DNA of 64,000 nt from Ohtaekwangia sp. GTDB taxonomy: Bacteria > Bacteroidota > Bacteroidia > Cytophagales > Cyclobacteriaceae. The translations under genes and the position numbers were made by a program. The stretch spans positions 930,001-994,000 of the forward strand of contig JAJNPV010000042.1 of the NCBI GenBank assembly GCA_021155195.1, read 5' to 3'. Each line of letters begins with the position of its first letter. Position 1 is the stretch's first letter. Below, piece after piece: positions 1 through 8,099 of this stretch. A model generated the notes under the pieces. It was not told the DNA's origin, searched no databases, and worked only from the letters and a program-made list of their open reading frames with translations.

Positions 1-51
1 TTCAGATTTGCTCATTCAGAAATAGTATCTTCGCATCCTAACTGATAAAGT

Positions 52-582
52 ATGATTCAGCACCCTTGGCATGAGGCACCTGCAGGTTCGGCACCACCTG
101 AATTTGTAAATGGAGTTATTGAAATTTCCACCGGCATGCGAACCAAGTATGAGGTTGATAAGGAAACCGGGCTTCTTAAGTTGGATCGTGTTTTATACTC
201 ATCCGTAATTTATCCAGCCAATTATGGATTTATCCCAAAGTCTTTGGGTGAGGATAATGATCCGTTGGATATCATGATTTTATGTCGGGAGCCTATTCAG
301 CCTTTGTGTTTGGTGCCCGCCCGCGTAATAGGTGTAATGCGTATGATTGATCAGGGATTGGCCGATGATAAAATTTTAGCAGTAGCTTTAAATGATGCCA
401 ATACAAAACACCTAAGTGACATCAGTGAATTAGCTTCTCATTTTAAATTAGAACTAAAAGAATTTTTTGAGAGCTATAAAAAGCTTGAGAATAAAGTTGT
501 TACTGTTCCTGATTTTCAGGGAAAGAAAATTGCTATGGATATTGTTGCACAGGCGTTGGATTATTACAAAACCAAGTATTAA
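52..582 (+). CDS. ppa: Inorganic pyrophosphatase
   Basis: Soluble family I pyrophosphatase of 176 residues that hydrolyses cytoplasmic pyrophosphate to phosphate and so drives biosynthetic reactions. The family signature DNDPLDI is present near residue 68, with the metal-binding aspartates in place, and YPANYGFIP precedes it as in the family. Length matches the hexameric bacterial class. The frame opens shortly after the window edge; TATCTTCG at 26-33 resembles the Bacteroidota -7 element. Only 5 bp separate its stop from the next gene, so the two are probably cotranscribed. Identification is secure. Confidence 0.96.
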   Translation: MIQHPWHEAPAGSAPPEFVNGVIEISTGMRTKYEVDKETGLLKLDRVLYSSVIYPANYGFIPKSLGEDNDPLDIMILCREPIQPLCLVPARVIGVMRMIDQGLADDKILAVALNDANTKHLSDISELASHFKLELKEFFESYKKLENKVVTVPDFQGKKIAMDIVAQALDYYKTKY

Positions 583-587
583 TTCCT

Positions 588-1589
588 GTGTTAGAATCAA
601 AGTCTTTTTTAATCATTCAAACTGCTTTTATTGGTGATGTTATTCTGGCTACTTCTGTCGTAGAGAAGCTGCATGCTACTTATCCGGATGCTGCTATTGA
701 TTTTTTGCTTCGAAAGGGTAATGAGACATTACTGACTGATCATCCTCATATAAGAAATGTACTGATCTGGGATAAGAAAAAAGGCAAGATCAAAAATTTA
801 CTCAAACTTGTCGGCAAGGTTCGTTCGTCAAAATATAGTGCTGTCATTAACCTCCATCGTTTTGCGAGTTCAGGATTAATCACTGCCTTTTCAGGAGCTA
901 AAAATAAAGTTGGTTTTGATAAGAACCCTTGGTCGTTTGCCTTCAGTCACAAAATCAAACATGATCTTGATTCGGGGTTGCACGAGATTGACCGAAATCA
1001 AAAATTGATTGATTCTTTTACAGATGGCGTTCGTGCTTTACCAAGACTCTATCCTTCTCAGAAGGATTTTGAAAACGTAAGTAAACTCCAATCTGGAAAG
1101 TATCTCTGCATTGCCCCAACATCTGTGTGGCTTACCAAGCAATTTCCTACAAACCAATGGATTGATTTTATAAAAGCCGTTAGTAATCAGTTTGAAAACA
1201 TTTATTTGCTAGGGGCACCTTCAGACAAATCGGTTTGTGATCGCATTGTTAATGAACTAGAAAGAGAGAGTATTAAAAATCTGGCTGGCGAGTTAAGTTT
1301 TTTGGAATCTGCTGCACTCATGAAAGGAGCCGTGATGAATTTTGTAAATGATTCGGCACCCATGCATCTTGCTTCGGCAATGAATGCATCTGTGAGCGCT
1401 GTCTATTGTTCCACAGTTCCGTCATTTGGTTTTGGCCCTTTATCCGACCGATCTTTCATTGTACAAACCAACGAAAAACTAAGTTGCAGGCCTTGTGGAT
1501 TGCATGGCCATAAGACGTGCCCGGAAGGTCATTTCAAATGCGCAACAACAATTACCACAAGTTCCTTTCAGAACTGTTTGGCAACATAA
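588..1589 (+). CDS. Glycosyltransferase family 9 (heptosyltransferase-like)
   Basis: Predicted lipopolysaccharide core or other glycan transferase of the GT-B fold. The N-terminus IIQTAFIGDVILATSVV is the typical GT9 start (QTAxxGDxxLxTP), and the C-terminal half carries NDSAPMHLASAMN, the donor-site segment of heptosyltransferases. The length of 333 residues is normal. Translation must begin at GTG 588, because the conserved start segment lies only a few codons in. Its 3' end overlaps the convergent CPBP gene by 22 bp. The exact sugar and acceptor cannot be told from sequence. Confidence 0.88.
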   Translation: MLESKSFLIIQTAFIGDVILATSVVEKLHATYPDAAIDFLLRKGNETLLTDHPHIRNVLIWDKKKGKIKNLLKLVGKVRSSKYSAVINLHRFASSGLITAFSGAKNKVGFDKNPWSFAFSHKIKHDLDSGLHEIDRNQKLIDSFTDGVRALPRLYPSQKDFENVSKLQSGKYLCIAPTSVWLTKQFPTNQWIDFIKAVSNQFENIYLLGAPSDKSVCDRIVNELERESIKNLAGELSFLESAALMKGAVMNFVNDSAPMHLASAMNASVSAVYCSTVPSFGFGPLSDRSFIVQTNEKLSCRPCGLHGHKTCPEGHFKCATTITTSSFQNCLAT

Positions 1590-2500
1590 GCAGCGGCCTC
1601 CATCATCCATGCAACACCAATGTGGATAAGAATGCCTCCCCAAATAGAACGCGTGTAAAGTGCAATTATCCCCAAAATATATCCGCCAAAGATAGAACTG
1701 ATGGCTTCCCCAGTTGGTTTTCCAAAATGAAGGAAACAATAGATTGTGACCATCGGAATAACGGCATGTTTGCCAAGTATTTGCGCCATCCCCAGCACAA
1801 AAAAGCCTCGGAAGAGAAGCTCCACATTTAGAAAATCGATTCCGTAGAATAGTTCGAAGAGGATGACCGGAACAAACTCCGGCCAATGTAAAATTTCAGC
1901 AGCCTGATTGGCTTTGTAAACCGGATAATAGTCTGTAAAACTTTCATGAAGTGAACTTAAAATGATTATGGGGGCAACTCCAAGCAAGAGATAGAAATAG
2001 GGTCTTACATTGCCTTTAATTGCTAGTCCATAGAATCCTGAATCAACATTGTCGTGCCTCCAATAAAATATAAGGAGAGGAGTGAAGATTAATACGAATG
2101 ACAAAATTTGTGATGTGATCTTATACACCCATGTATACACTGAGTAGGAGAGATTGAATGAGGTTACCAAACTTTGCTGATAAGGAAAACCGCGATCCAT
2201 TGAAAGAATGAATAACCCAAACAGAGAAAAAATCCAGAACTCACGAGATTTCCAAAACCCCTTTTCTTTTTTGAACCACGATATAAGAAGACAGCTTGCA
2301 TAATAGCCCGTTCCGTAAAGAAGAAAATAGTATACAATGCGAATTAACTTACCAGTGTGCTGGTCGATCCATGTGTTCTCAAGATTTACCGAATAGTTAA
2401 GAATAAGTGAACAGCATAAGAATATGCTAATTATCAGGTAATAGGTAAACTTAAAATCCTGTCTTACATGGGTTTTAATTAAAGAAATAATTTTTTTCAT
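1568..2500 (-). CDS. CPBP-family intramembrane protein
   Basis: Polytopic membrane protein of 310 residues with about eight hydrophobic segments. The last third holds the CPBP (Rce1/Abi) motifs: NVELLFRG near residue 226 for EExxxR, CFLHFGKP for the second motif, and HIGVAWMME for the third. The first Glu of EExxxR is Val and the third-motif Asn is absent, so protease activity is uncertain. I believe a Bacteroidota subgroup shares this pattern, but that is from memory. It lies 3 bp downstream of maf on the same strand. Substrate unknown. Confidence 0.8.
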   Translation of the reverse strand: MKKIISLIKTHVRQDFKFTYYLIISIFLCCSLILNYSVNLENTWIDQHTGKLIRIVYYFLLYGTGYYASCLLISWFKKEKGFWKSREFWIFSLFGLFILSMDRGFPYQQSLVTSFNLSYSVYTWVYKITSQILSFVLIFTPLLIFYWRHDNVDSGFYGLAIKGNVRPYFYLLLGVAPIIILSSLHESFTDYYPVYKANQAAEILHWPEFVPVILFELFYGIDFLNVELLFRGFFVLGMAQILGKHAVIPMVTIYCFLHFGKPTGEAISSIFGGYILGIIALYTRSIWGGILIHIGVAWMMEAAAYVAKQF

Positions 2501-2503
2501 GGA

Positions 2504-3070
2504 TTAGAAATCCATAAGGTGCGAATACACCAAATGCATGGGCATACCCATCACTGTAAAGTAGGAACCGTTGATTTTCTTGATTGCCACCATACCTATC
2601 CAATCTTGTGCACCATAGGCTCCGGCCTTGTCGTAAGGCTTATAAGTATCCACGTAAAATTCAATTTCTTCTTGTGTAAGTTTTTTGAATGTCACTTTTG
2701 TGTGGTCGTCAAAGCAATCCATCTTTTCTTTTGACATTAAACAAACTGCCGTAATCACGGTATGGGTTTGTCCGCTCAATCGGGTAAGCATACTGATAGC
2801 TTCAGCGCGGTCACGCGGTTTGTTTAAGATCGCACTGTTCAAAATAACAATGGTATCAGAAGTGATTACAATCTCATTGGTGATTTTTGATTGAAATATT
2901 TTTGCTTTTTTTTCAGCTAAATATTTGGGTACAAAATTTACTGGTAACTCATGCGGAAACGACTCATCGATATCAGGAACCTGAATGGTAAACTGAAACC
3001 CGGCTTCCTTCATCAAGTGTTGCCTGCGGGGTGAACTAGAAGCGAGAATAAGTGGGTGATTGAAATTCAT
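2504..3070 (-). CDS. maf: Maf-like nucleoside triphosphate pyrophosphatase
   Basis: House-cleaning pyrophosphatase of the Maf/YhdE family, which removes non-canonical or methylated nucleoside triphosphates. The N-terminal signature LILASSSPRRQHLM and the downstream ITSDTIV and AYGAQDW motifs are all visible. I chose the Met at 3070 because the signature then begins six residues in, as in the family. A Met at 3100 would add ten residues and enlarge the overlap with the upstream DUF1015 gene. With the start at 3070 the product is 188 residues and overlaps that gene by 35 bp, indicating translational coupling. Confidence 0.92.
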   Translation of the reverse strand: MNFNHPLILASSSPRRQHLMKEAGFQFTIQVPDIDESFPHELPVNFVPKYLAEKKAKIFQSKITNEIVITSDTIVILNSAILNKPRDRAEAISMLTRLSGQTHTVITAVCLMSKEKMDCFDDHTKVTFKKLTQEEIEFYVDTYKPYDKAGAYGAQDWIGMVAIKKINGSYFTVMGMPMHLVYSHLMDF

Positions 3071-4337
3071 CTTCTTTAATAGAGCTAAATAGAAATCCAC
3101 AAATTACCTTGGGATAAAAATAGGTTGACTTCTGAGGCATCGTATACCCGCTGGCGCATACTTTCTTCACTTCTTCAATGGAAATATCCTGTGTTATAAT
3201 AGCCATTTGAACTTCGCCTTTTATCACTTTTGCAAGACAGTCCGAAAAGCTTCTATCAAAAGAGACGTTTTCTGATTTGCGCTGATCCTTACCTGAAATT
3301 CCAAGAATTTTTTCAATGATAAAATAATGAAGCACAGTAAGATCAAGCTCTTTCACTTCCTGAGGAAAGTTCCATTTCATTTTTTGAAGGGAGTCAGGCT
3401 TAAGCCGAATTTTTATCGTTCGATTTTTGAAGAGAATTCCAAAAGCCCATTTTTTACCGACAATGATTTGGTCTATTGTGTCGGCATCTTCAATTTCTTT
3501 GATCTCAAAATCAACGGATAGTTTTTCTATAATTCGATTTTCATCAAACCCCGAAATATTGTGAATCAACCGATGTGTAGGAAGGATTCGTAAATCATCC
3601 GATTCTGTATTAGTCAGATACATCAGGTGAAAGTTGTATCCTTCGGTGCCTACGTGGTTAGGATTTTCAGAAGTTCGCTTTTGCTTATATAACAGAGAAC
3701 CTTCATAGCGATGGTGTCCATCGGCAAGAATGATAGTTTTATCTTTTATGAGATCAATGAATTTTTGAATAACGTTTGCATCCTGAATAACAGCCAACAC
3801 ATCGCGCACACCTTGATAGTCTTCCCCTTCATAGATAGGAGCCGTGATGGCTTCATCCATGTATTTTTCCAACTCATGCGAAGGATCGGTATATAATCCA
3901 TGAGTAGGACTAACATGTAGTTCTGTTCTTTCAAGAAGGTCAATACGATCATTAACAGCTTTAGGAATTGTATTCTCGTGCCTAAGGATTACACGATCTT
4001 CCCAATCATAGGTGCGGATATGACTTACAAATCCTTTACGGCAATATTCTTTGTTTCCTCCTGCGAGCCTAAAGTATTGATAGTAGACATAAATCGAAGG
4101 CAATTTATCCTGAACGATAATTCCTCTTTCCTTCCATTCCTGTAACAATAGTCCTGCCTTTGTAGCAGCATCAGGTTCTTGAGGTACGGAAAGATGAATT
4201 GAATTGTAAGGGTTCTGATACAATGCATTTCGCTGCCTTTCCGACACTACATCAAACAAGGGTGAAGTGAGATCATCTATTTTCTGATTCAGCGTTTCGT
4301 TGTATCGCCAAGCACGAATGGGTTTAATCTCAGCCAT
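3036..4337 (-). CDS. DUF1015 family protein
   Basis: Full-length 433-residue member of the DUF1015 family, widespread in bacteria. Visible family marks are the N-terminal IKPIRAWRY, a YYQYFRLAG block near residue 107 and ADGHHRYEGSLLY near residue 204. The function of the family is not established, although it often lies near serine/one-carbon metabolism genes. No signal peptide or membrane segment is seen, so it is cytoplasmic. It overlaps accC upstream by 8 bp and maf downstream by 35 bp, so it belongs to a tight minus-strand operon. Confidence 0.85.
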   Translation of the reverse strand: MAEIKPIRAWRYNETLNQKIDDLTSPLFDVVSERQRNALYQNPYNSIHLSVPQEPDAATKAGLLLQEWKERGIIVQDKLPSIYVYYQYFRLAGGNKEYCRKGFVSHIRTYDWEDRVILRHENTIPKAVNDRIDLLERTELHVSPTHGLYTDPSHELEKYMDEAITAPIYEGEDYQGVRDVLAVIQDANVIQKFIDLIKDKTIILADGHHRYEGSLLYKQKRTSENPNHVGTEGYNFHLMYLTNTESDDLRILPTHRLIHNISGFDENRIIEKLSVDFEIKEIEDADTIDQIIVGKKWAFGILFKNRTIKIRLKPDSLQKMKWNFPQEVKELDLTVLHYFIIEKILGISGKDQRKSENVSFDRSFSDCLAKVIKGEVQMAIITQDISIEEVKKVCASGYTMPQKSTYFYPKVICGFLFSSIKEDEFQSPTYSRF

Positions 4338-5826
4338 TAACTCGATTTTTCTTCCAAAGACTTGTATTGACTACTTGATTTGATTGGGTTGCTACTTGTT
4401 TTCCTTCCTCTTTTAAAAATCCAGCAAGCATGGCTGCCAATGTTTCTTCGTCTGCATTAAGTGTTGGTTTTAATACATCCGGTGTAAAATATTTCTCAAC
4501 AAACTTGGTATCAAACTCTCCTGAACGAAACGCCTCATGAGTCATTACAAACCGACAAAAGCCAAGTGTTGTTTCAAGCCCGGTAATTTCATATTCGTCT
4601 ATAGCGCGAATTGTTTTTTCAATGGCTCGTTCGCGGGTCTCGTCATGGCAAATCATTTTGGCGATCATAGGATCGTAGTAAAACGGAATCGACATTCCTT
4701 GTTCAAACCCATCATCTACCCGAATGCCATGACCCTGCGGCCGTTTGTAGGTTTTTAAAGTACCAATATCCGGTAGAAAATTATTTGCAGGATCTTCGGC
4801 ATACACACGCACCTCAACAGCATGCCCCGTTATTTTTAGGTCTTCTTGTTTGAAGGGAAGTTTTTCGCCTTCAGCAACTTTGATTTGGAGTTTCACCAAA
4901 TCCAAACCTGTAATTTGTTCCGTCACCGGATGCTCCACTTGCAAGCGCGTGTTCATCTCCAGAAAATAAAAGTTCTTATTTTCATCTACTATAAATTCTA
5001 CTGTGCCGGCATTATAATAGTTAGCTGCCTTTGCAACGTTAACAGCAGCTTCACCCATTTGCTTTCTTAATGCAGGTGTTAAAATGGCCGATGGAGCTTC
5101 TTCAATTACTTTCTGGTGTCTGCGTTGAATGGAACACTCGCGTTCAAACAAGTGAACAACATTGCCATGCTGATCGCCAAAGATTTGAAATTCTATATGC
5201 CTGGGTTGTGTTACGTATTTCTCAATAAACACGGAGCCATCACCAAACGCAGAGATAGCTTCACTCACGGCACGTTCCATTTGATTTTCGAAATCAGCTT
5301 CCGCATCTACAATACGCATACCCTTTCCGCCACCACCGGCACTCGCTTTAATTAGAATAGGATAACCAATTTTTTTGGCAATTTTTTTGGCAGCGGCAAT
5401 ATCAGATATTGGTTCGGATGTGCCCGGAACTAATGGAACATTAAATTTGGCAACAGCCGCTTTGGCTCCAAGCTTACTACCCATTAGTAAAATTGATTCT
5501 GGTGAGGGGCCTATAAAAATCATCCCTGCGTCTCGAACTAAAGCTGCAAACTCTTCATTCTCCGAAAGGAAACCATACCCAGGATGAATAGCGTCAGTAT
5601 TTGTCTGTTTTGCGGCAGCTATAATTTTATCCATTACCAAATATGACTGAGCAGAAGGAGGAGGTCCAATGAAAATAGCCTCATCGGCAAACCGAACATG
5701 CAGCGCATTTCGATCGGCCTCACTATATACGGCCACTGTTTTTATACCCAATTCACGCGCACTGCGCATCACACGCAAAGCGATCTCACCGCGGTTGGCA
5801 ACTAACAATTTTTTTATTTTTCGCAT
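4330..5826 (-). CDS. accC: Biotin carboxylase subunit of acyl-CoA carboxylase
   Basis: ATP-grasp enzyme that carboxylates biotin on a carrier protein for acetyl-CoA or propionyl-CoA carboxylation. Order of motifs: KKLLVANRGEIALRV at the N-terminus, the glycine-rich ATP loop KASAGGGGKGM, ECSIQRRHQKVIEEAPS, and EMNTRLQVEHPVTE with catalytic and metal ligands. The start at 5826 places the family N-terminus at residue 2; the frame is open further upstream but that extension is not family-like. At 498 residues it has a C-terminal tail beyond the enterobacterial AccC (about 449). No carrier or transferase gene is adjacent, so acetyl versus propionyl specificity is open. Confidence 0.93.
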   Translation of the reverse strand: MRKIKKLLVANRGEIALRVMRSARELGIKTVAVYSEADRNALHVRFADEAIFIGPPPSAQSYLVMDKIIAAAKQTNTDAIHPGYGFLSENEEFAALVRDAGMIFIGPSPESILLMGSKLGAKAAVAKFNVPLVPGTSEPISDIAAAKKIAKKIGYPILIKASAGGGGKGMRIVDAEADFENQMERAVSEAISAFGDGSVFIEKYVTQPRHIEFQIFGDQHGNVVHLFERECSIQRRHQKVIEEAPSAILTPALRKQMGEAAVNVAKAANYYNAGTVEFIVDENKNFYFLEMNTRLQVEHPVTEQITGLDLVKLQIKVAEGEKLPFKQEDLKITGHAVEVRVYAEDPANNFLPDIGTLKTYKRPQGHGIRVDDGFEQGMSIPFYYDPMIAKMICHDETRERAIEKTIRAIDEYEITGLETTLGFCRFVMTHEAFRSGEFDTKFVEKYFTPDVLKPTLNADEETLAAMLAGFLKEEGKQVATQSNQVVNTSLWKKNRVNG

Positions 5827-6017
5827 GAAAACACTTAAAGTTGAACAGCTCTCTAATCTTTCATTTGATAATGATAGAGAAAGCAATAATAACGATAAGA
5901 GTGGTAGAGGCGAAATTATTTGAACTTCACCACCTAAAAGAATCTAAACCTTAATTATGCTTCTTTGGTTAAGCTTTCTATTTAATTGAAGGTGTATGTA
6001 GCCTGATACTTTTTTCT

Positions 6018-6025
6018 TATTTTTG
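6018..6025 (+). promoter_or_regulatory. Bacteroidota-type -7 promoter element
   Basis: TATTTTTG matches the TAnnTTTG consensus about 80 bp ahead of the acyltransferase start. A TTG at the expected -33 distance was not seen, so the call is weak. Confidence 0.35.
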
Positions 6026-6061
6026 CCGCAATTTTAGCTGAGATTCGGTGCTTAAGGTACT

Positions 6062-6080
6062 ATGAATCAGGCTGATTCAT
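6062..6080. promoter_or_regulatory. Perfect 19-bp dyad upstream of the acyltransferase gene
   Basis: Arms atgaatcag and ctgattcat flank a single central G at 6071. The dyad ends 24 bp before the start codon and lies downstream of the -7-like element. It could be a repressor operator or form an RNA hairpin in the 5' leader. No T-tract follows, so it is not a terminator. Confidence 0.5.
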
Positions 6081-6104
6081 GAACCACGAAACAAATCTAA
6101 CTCA

Positions 6105-7358
6105 ATGGTTGACTTATTCTCAAAGTTACGCATGGAAGCCGGACCGCTGGCCAAGTATTCACATCTGCCTGATGACTATTTTTTCTTTCCTAAGTTGGAA
6201 GGAGAGATTGGTCCCCGAATGAAATTTGGAGGGAAAACAGTCCTTAATTGGAGCCTTAATAACTACCTCGGTTTAGCCAACCATCCTGAAGTAAGGAAGG
6301 CTGATGCCGATTCGGCAGCTCAATATGGCCTTGCATCCCCTATGGGTGCGCGAATGATGTCAGGTAATTCAGTGCATCATATTGAATTAGAAAGGCAGCT
6401 AGCAGATTTTGTAATGAAGGAAGATGCCATGCTTTTAAACTATGGCTATCAGGGAGTTCTTTCTATCATAGATGCACTGGTTGATCGTAAGGATGTGATC
6501 GTATATGATTCTGAGTCACATGCCTGCATTATTGATGGTGTGCGTCTACATATGGGCAAGCGATTTGTTTATCCGCACAACAATATGGAAAACCTGGAGA
6601 AACAACTCCAACGCGCTACTAAATTAGCCAATGAAACAGGGGGTGGAATTCTGGTGATTACTGAAGGAGTATTTGGTATGTCGGGTAACATGGGCGATTT
6701 GAAAGGAATTGTTGAATTAAAGAAGAAGTATAATTTCCGATTGTTTGTTGACGATGCTCATGGATTCGGTACAATGGGTGCTACCGGAGCTGGTGTAGGC
6801 GAGGAGCAGGGTGTTCAAAATGAAATTGACTTGTATTTCAGCACGTTTGCAAAATCGATGGCCAGCATTGGAGCTTTTGTAGCGGGCGATAAAAACATCT
6901 TAAAATACTTACGCTACTCTGTTCGTTCACAGATCTATGCCAAATCGTTGCCTATGCCTTTGGTGATTGGTGGATTGAAAAGATTAGAGTTGGTGAAGAA
7001 GCACCCTGAAATGCGTGCTGATTTGAAGAAAATTATGGCTGCCATTAAGAGCGGGTTGAAAGAAAGAGGATTTGCCATCAACGAAACCCAGACTCCACCA
7101 ACACCTGTTTTATTTAAAGGTGGGGTAGGCGAAGCAGCTAATATGTCGATGGATTTGAGGGAGAATTATGGTATCTTTTGTTCCGTAGTTATCTATCCTG
7201 TGGTGCCAAAAGACGTAATTATGTTCAGAATTATACCCACGGCAGCTCATACGCTTGCTGATGTAGATGAGACACTAAAGGCCTTTTCTGCTCTAAAAAC
7301 GAAGCTTGATAGTGGTTTTTACAAAAAAGAGGAATTAGTTACTGTAACCAAATTCTAA
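6105..7358 (+). CDS. Alpha-oxoamine synthase: serine palmitoyl- or cysteate acyltransferase
   Basis: PLP-dependent fold-type I enzyme of 417 residues that condenses an acyl-CoA with an amino acid to make the long-chain base of sphingolipids or sulfonolipids. Visible are NWSLNNYLGLANHPEV, GARMMSGNSVHHIELE, the aspartate of FVDDAHGFGTMG and the Schiff-base lysine in STFAKSMASIGAFV. The extended N-terminus (GPRMKFGGKTVLNWS) resembles, as I remember it, the Flavobacterium-type enzyme implicated as a cysteate acyltransferase in capnine synthesis. Serine palmitoyltransferase is the alternative. It stands alone behind its own leader and dyad. Confidence 0.8.
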   Translation: MVDLFSKLRMEAGPLAKYSHLPDDYFFFPKLEGEIGPRMKFGGKTVLNWSLNNYLGLANHPEVRKADADSAAQYGLASPMGARMMSGNSVHHIELERQLADFVMKEDAMLLNYGYQGVLSIIDALVDRKDVIVYDSESHACIIDGVRLHMGKRFVYPHNNMENLEKQLQRATKLANETGGGILVITEGVFGMSGNMGDLKGIVELKKKYNFRLFVDDAHGFGTMGATGAGVGEEQGVQNEIDLYFSTFAKSMASIGAFVAGDKNILKYLRYSVRSQIYAKSLPMPLVIGGLKRLELVKKHPEMRADLKKIMAAIKSGLKERGFAINETQTPPTPVLFKGGVGEAANMSMDLRENYGIFCSVVIYPVVPKDVIMFRIIPTAAHTLADVDETLKAFSALKTKLDSGFYKKEELVTVTKF

Positions 7359-7445
7359 AAAAATGGGTTTTCAGGTTGTTTTTAAAGGTTTTTGCTTAAA
7401 TTGGCAGAAGGAAATCAATTTTTAAAAACTAAACATCCTATAAAA

Positions 7446-7625
7446 ATGAAAAAATTTGAAGAACTAAAGACTCTGATTGCATCACTTGAAGGAGATGCAG
7501 ATAAGTTCTACAACAAGGCAAATAGCGCTGCCGGTACCCGGATTAGAAAAGGTATGCAAGATCTAAAGAATGCTGCACAAGCTATCCGTCAGGAAGTACA
7601 GGAATTGAAGAATAAAGAGAAATAA
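7446..7625 (+). CDS. Histone H1-like protein Hc1 family
   Basis: Small basic protein of 59 residues typical of Bacteroidota Hc1-like proteins: MKKFEELKTLIASLEGDA, then FYNKANSAAGTRIRKGMQ and a C-terminal Lys/Glu-rich helix. The family is presumed to bind DNA or nucleoid-associated RNA. An earlier in-frame start at 7392 is possible, but the family N-terminus begins at 7446. It lies 87 bp after the acyltransferase and ends just before a strong terminator, so it is the last gene of that unit or has its own promoter. Confidence 0.85.
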   Translation: MKKFEELKTLIASLEGDADKFYNKANSAAGTRIRKGMQDLKNAAQAIRQEVQELKNKEK

Positions 7626-7647
7626 TCGCTCCTTGAGTGATGAATGA

Positions 7648-7677
7648 AAGGCTGAATCGAACGATTCGGCCTTTTTT
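7648..7677 (+). terminator. Rho-independent terminator after Hc1 gene
   Basis: A 10-bp stem (ggctgaatcg with cgattcggcc, one G-U pair) is followed by a run of six T. It sits 22 bp past the Hc1 stop codon. Confidence 0.9.
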
Positions 7678-8099
7678 GTTTAAAGATTTATTTGATTTCT
7701 ATGACTATTGCGGCACCCCTAAAAAACAGCTTACATCATCATGAGGTTTTAGTTGAGACGGGATCGTGTTAGCGAAATTCAAAATACATTAAGAAAAGGA
7801 GTGAACGTTTCGTTGAAATCATAGGTATTAAAATGAATACTCAAGCAGTATGATATCAACCGAATGACATTGCTTAGTGCTCAGAAAAAAAGTAGCAAGT
7901 TTTAATAGTCTGGTAGTAAATATTTTGGATTGTATCAAAATAGGAGATACAGAGTAGCTAGACAATGAGACGAATTAGGTTACCATCCATCAAAAACTTG
8001 CATACAATAATTATTTCATCACCTATCAATTTTGATTTTCTAGAAAGTATATACTTTCTTTAGTCTTAATAACTCTATTGTTGGTGCTTAACATTAATC
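7678..8099. other. Gene-free AT-rich stretch
   Basis: About 420 bp between the Hc1 terminator and the BspA-like gene. No convincing reading frame, RNA gene or repeat family was recognised. Only the palindrome at 8042-8059 stands out. Confidence 0.5.
8042..8059. promoter_or_regulatory. 18-bp perfect palindrome upstream of BspA-like gene
   Basis: agaaagtat is followed directly by its reverse complement atactttct with no spacer. It ends 40 bp before the start codon of the surface-protein gene, a suitable place for a dimeric regulator. No T-tract suggests termination. Confidence 0.5.

Noticed and set aside
1479..1886. Minus-strand and plus-strand open frames across the GT9/CPBP overlap
   Set aside because: Both real genes are explained by conserved motifs, and the extra frames show none.
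4330..5886. Upstream Met at 5886 as the accC start
   Set aside because: It adds 20 residues rich in Ser and Leu that are absent from the family; the Met at 5826 fits the known N-terminus.
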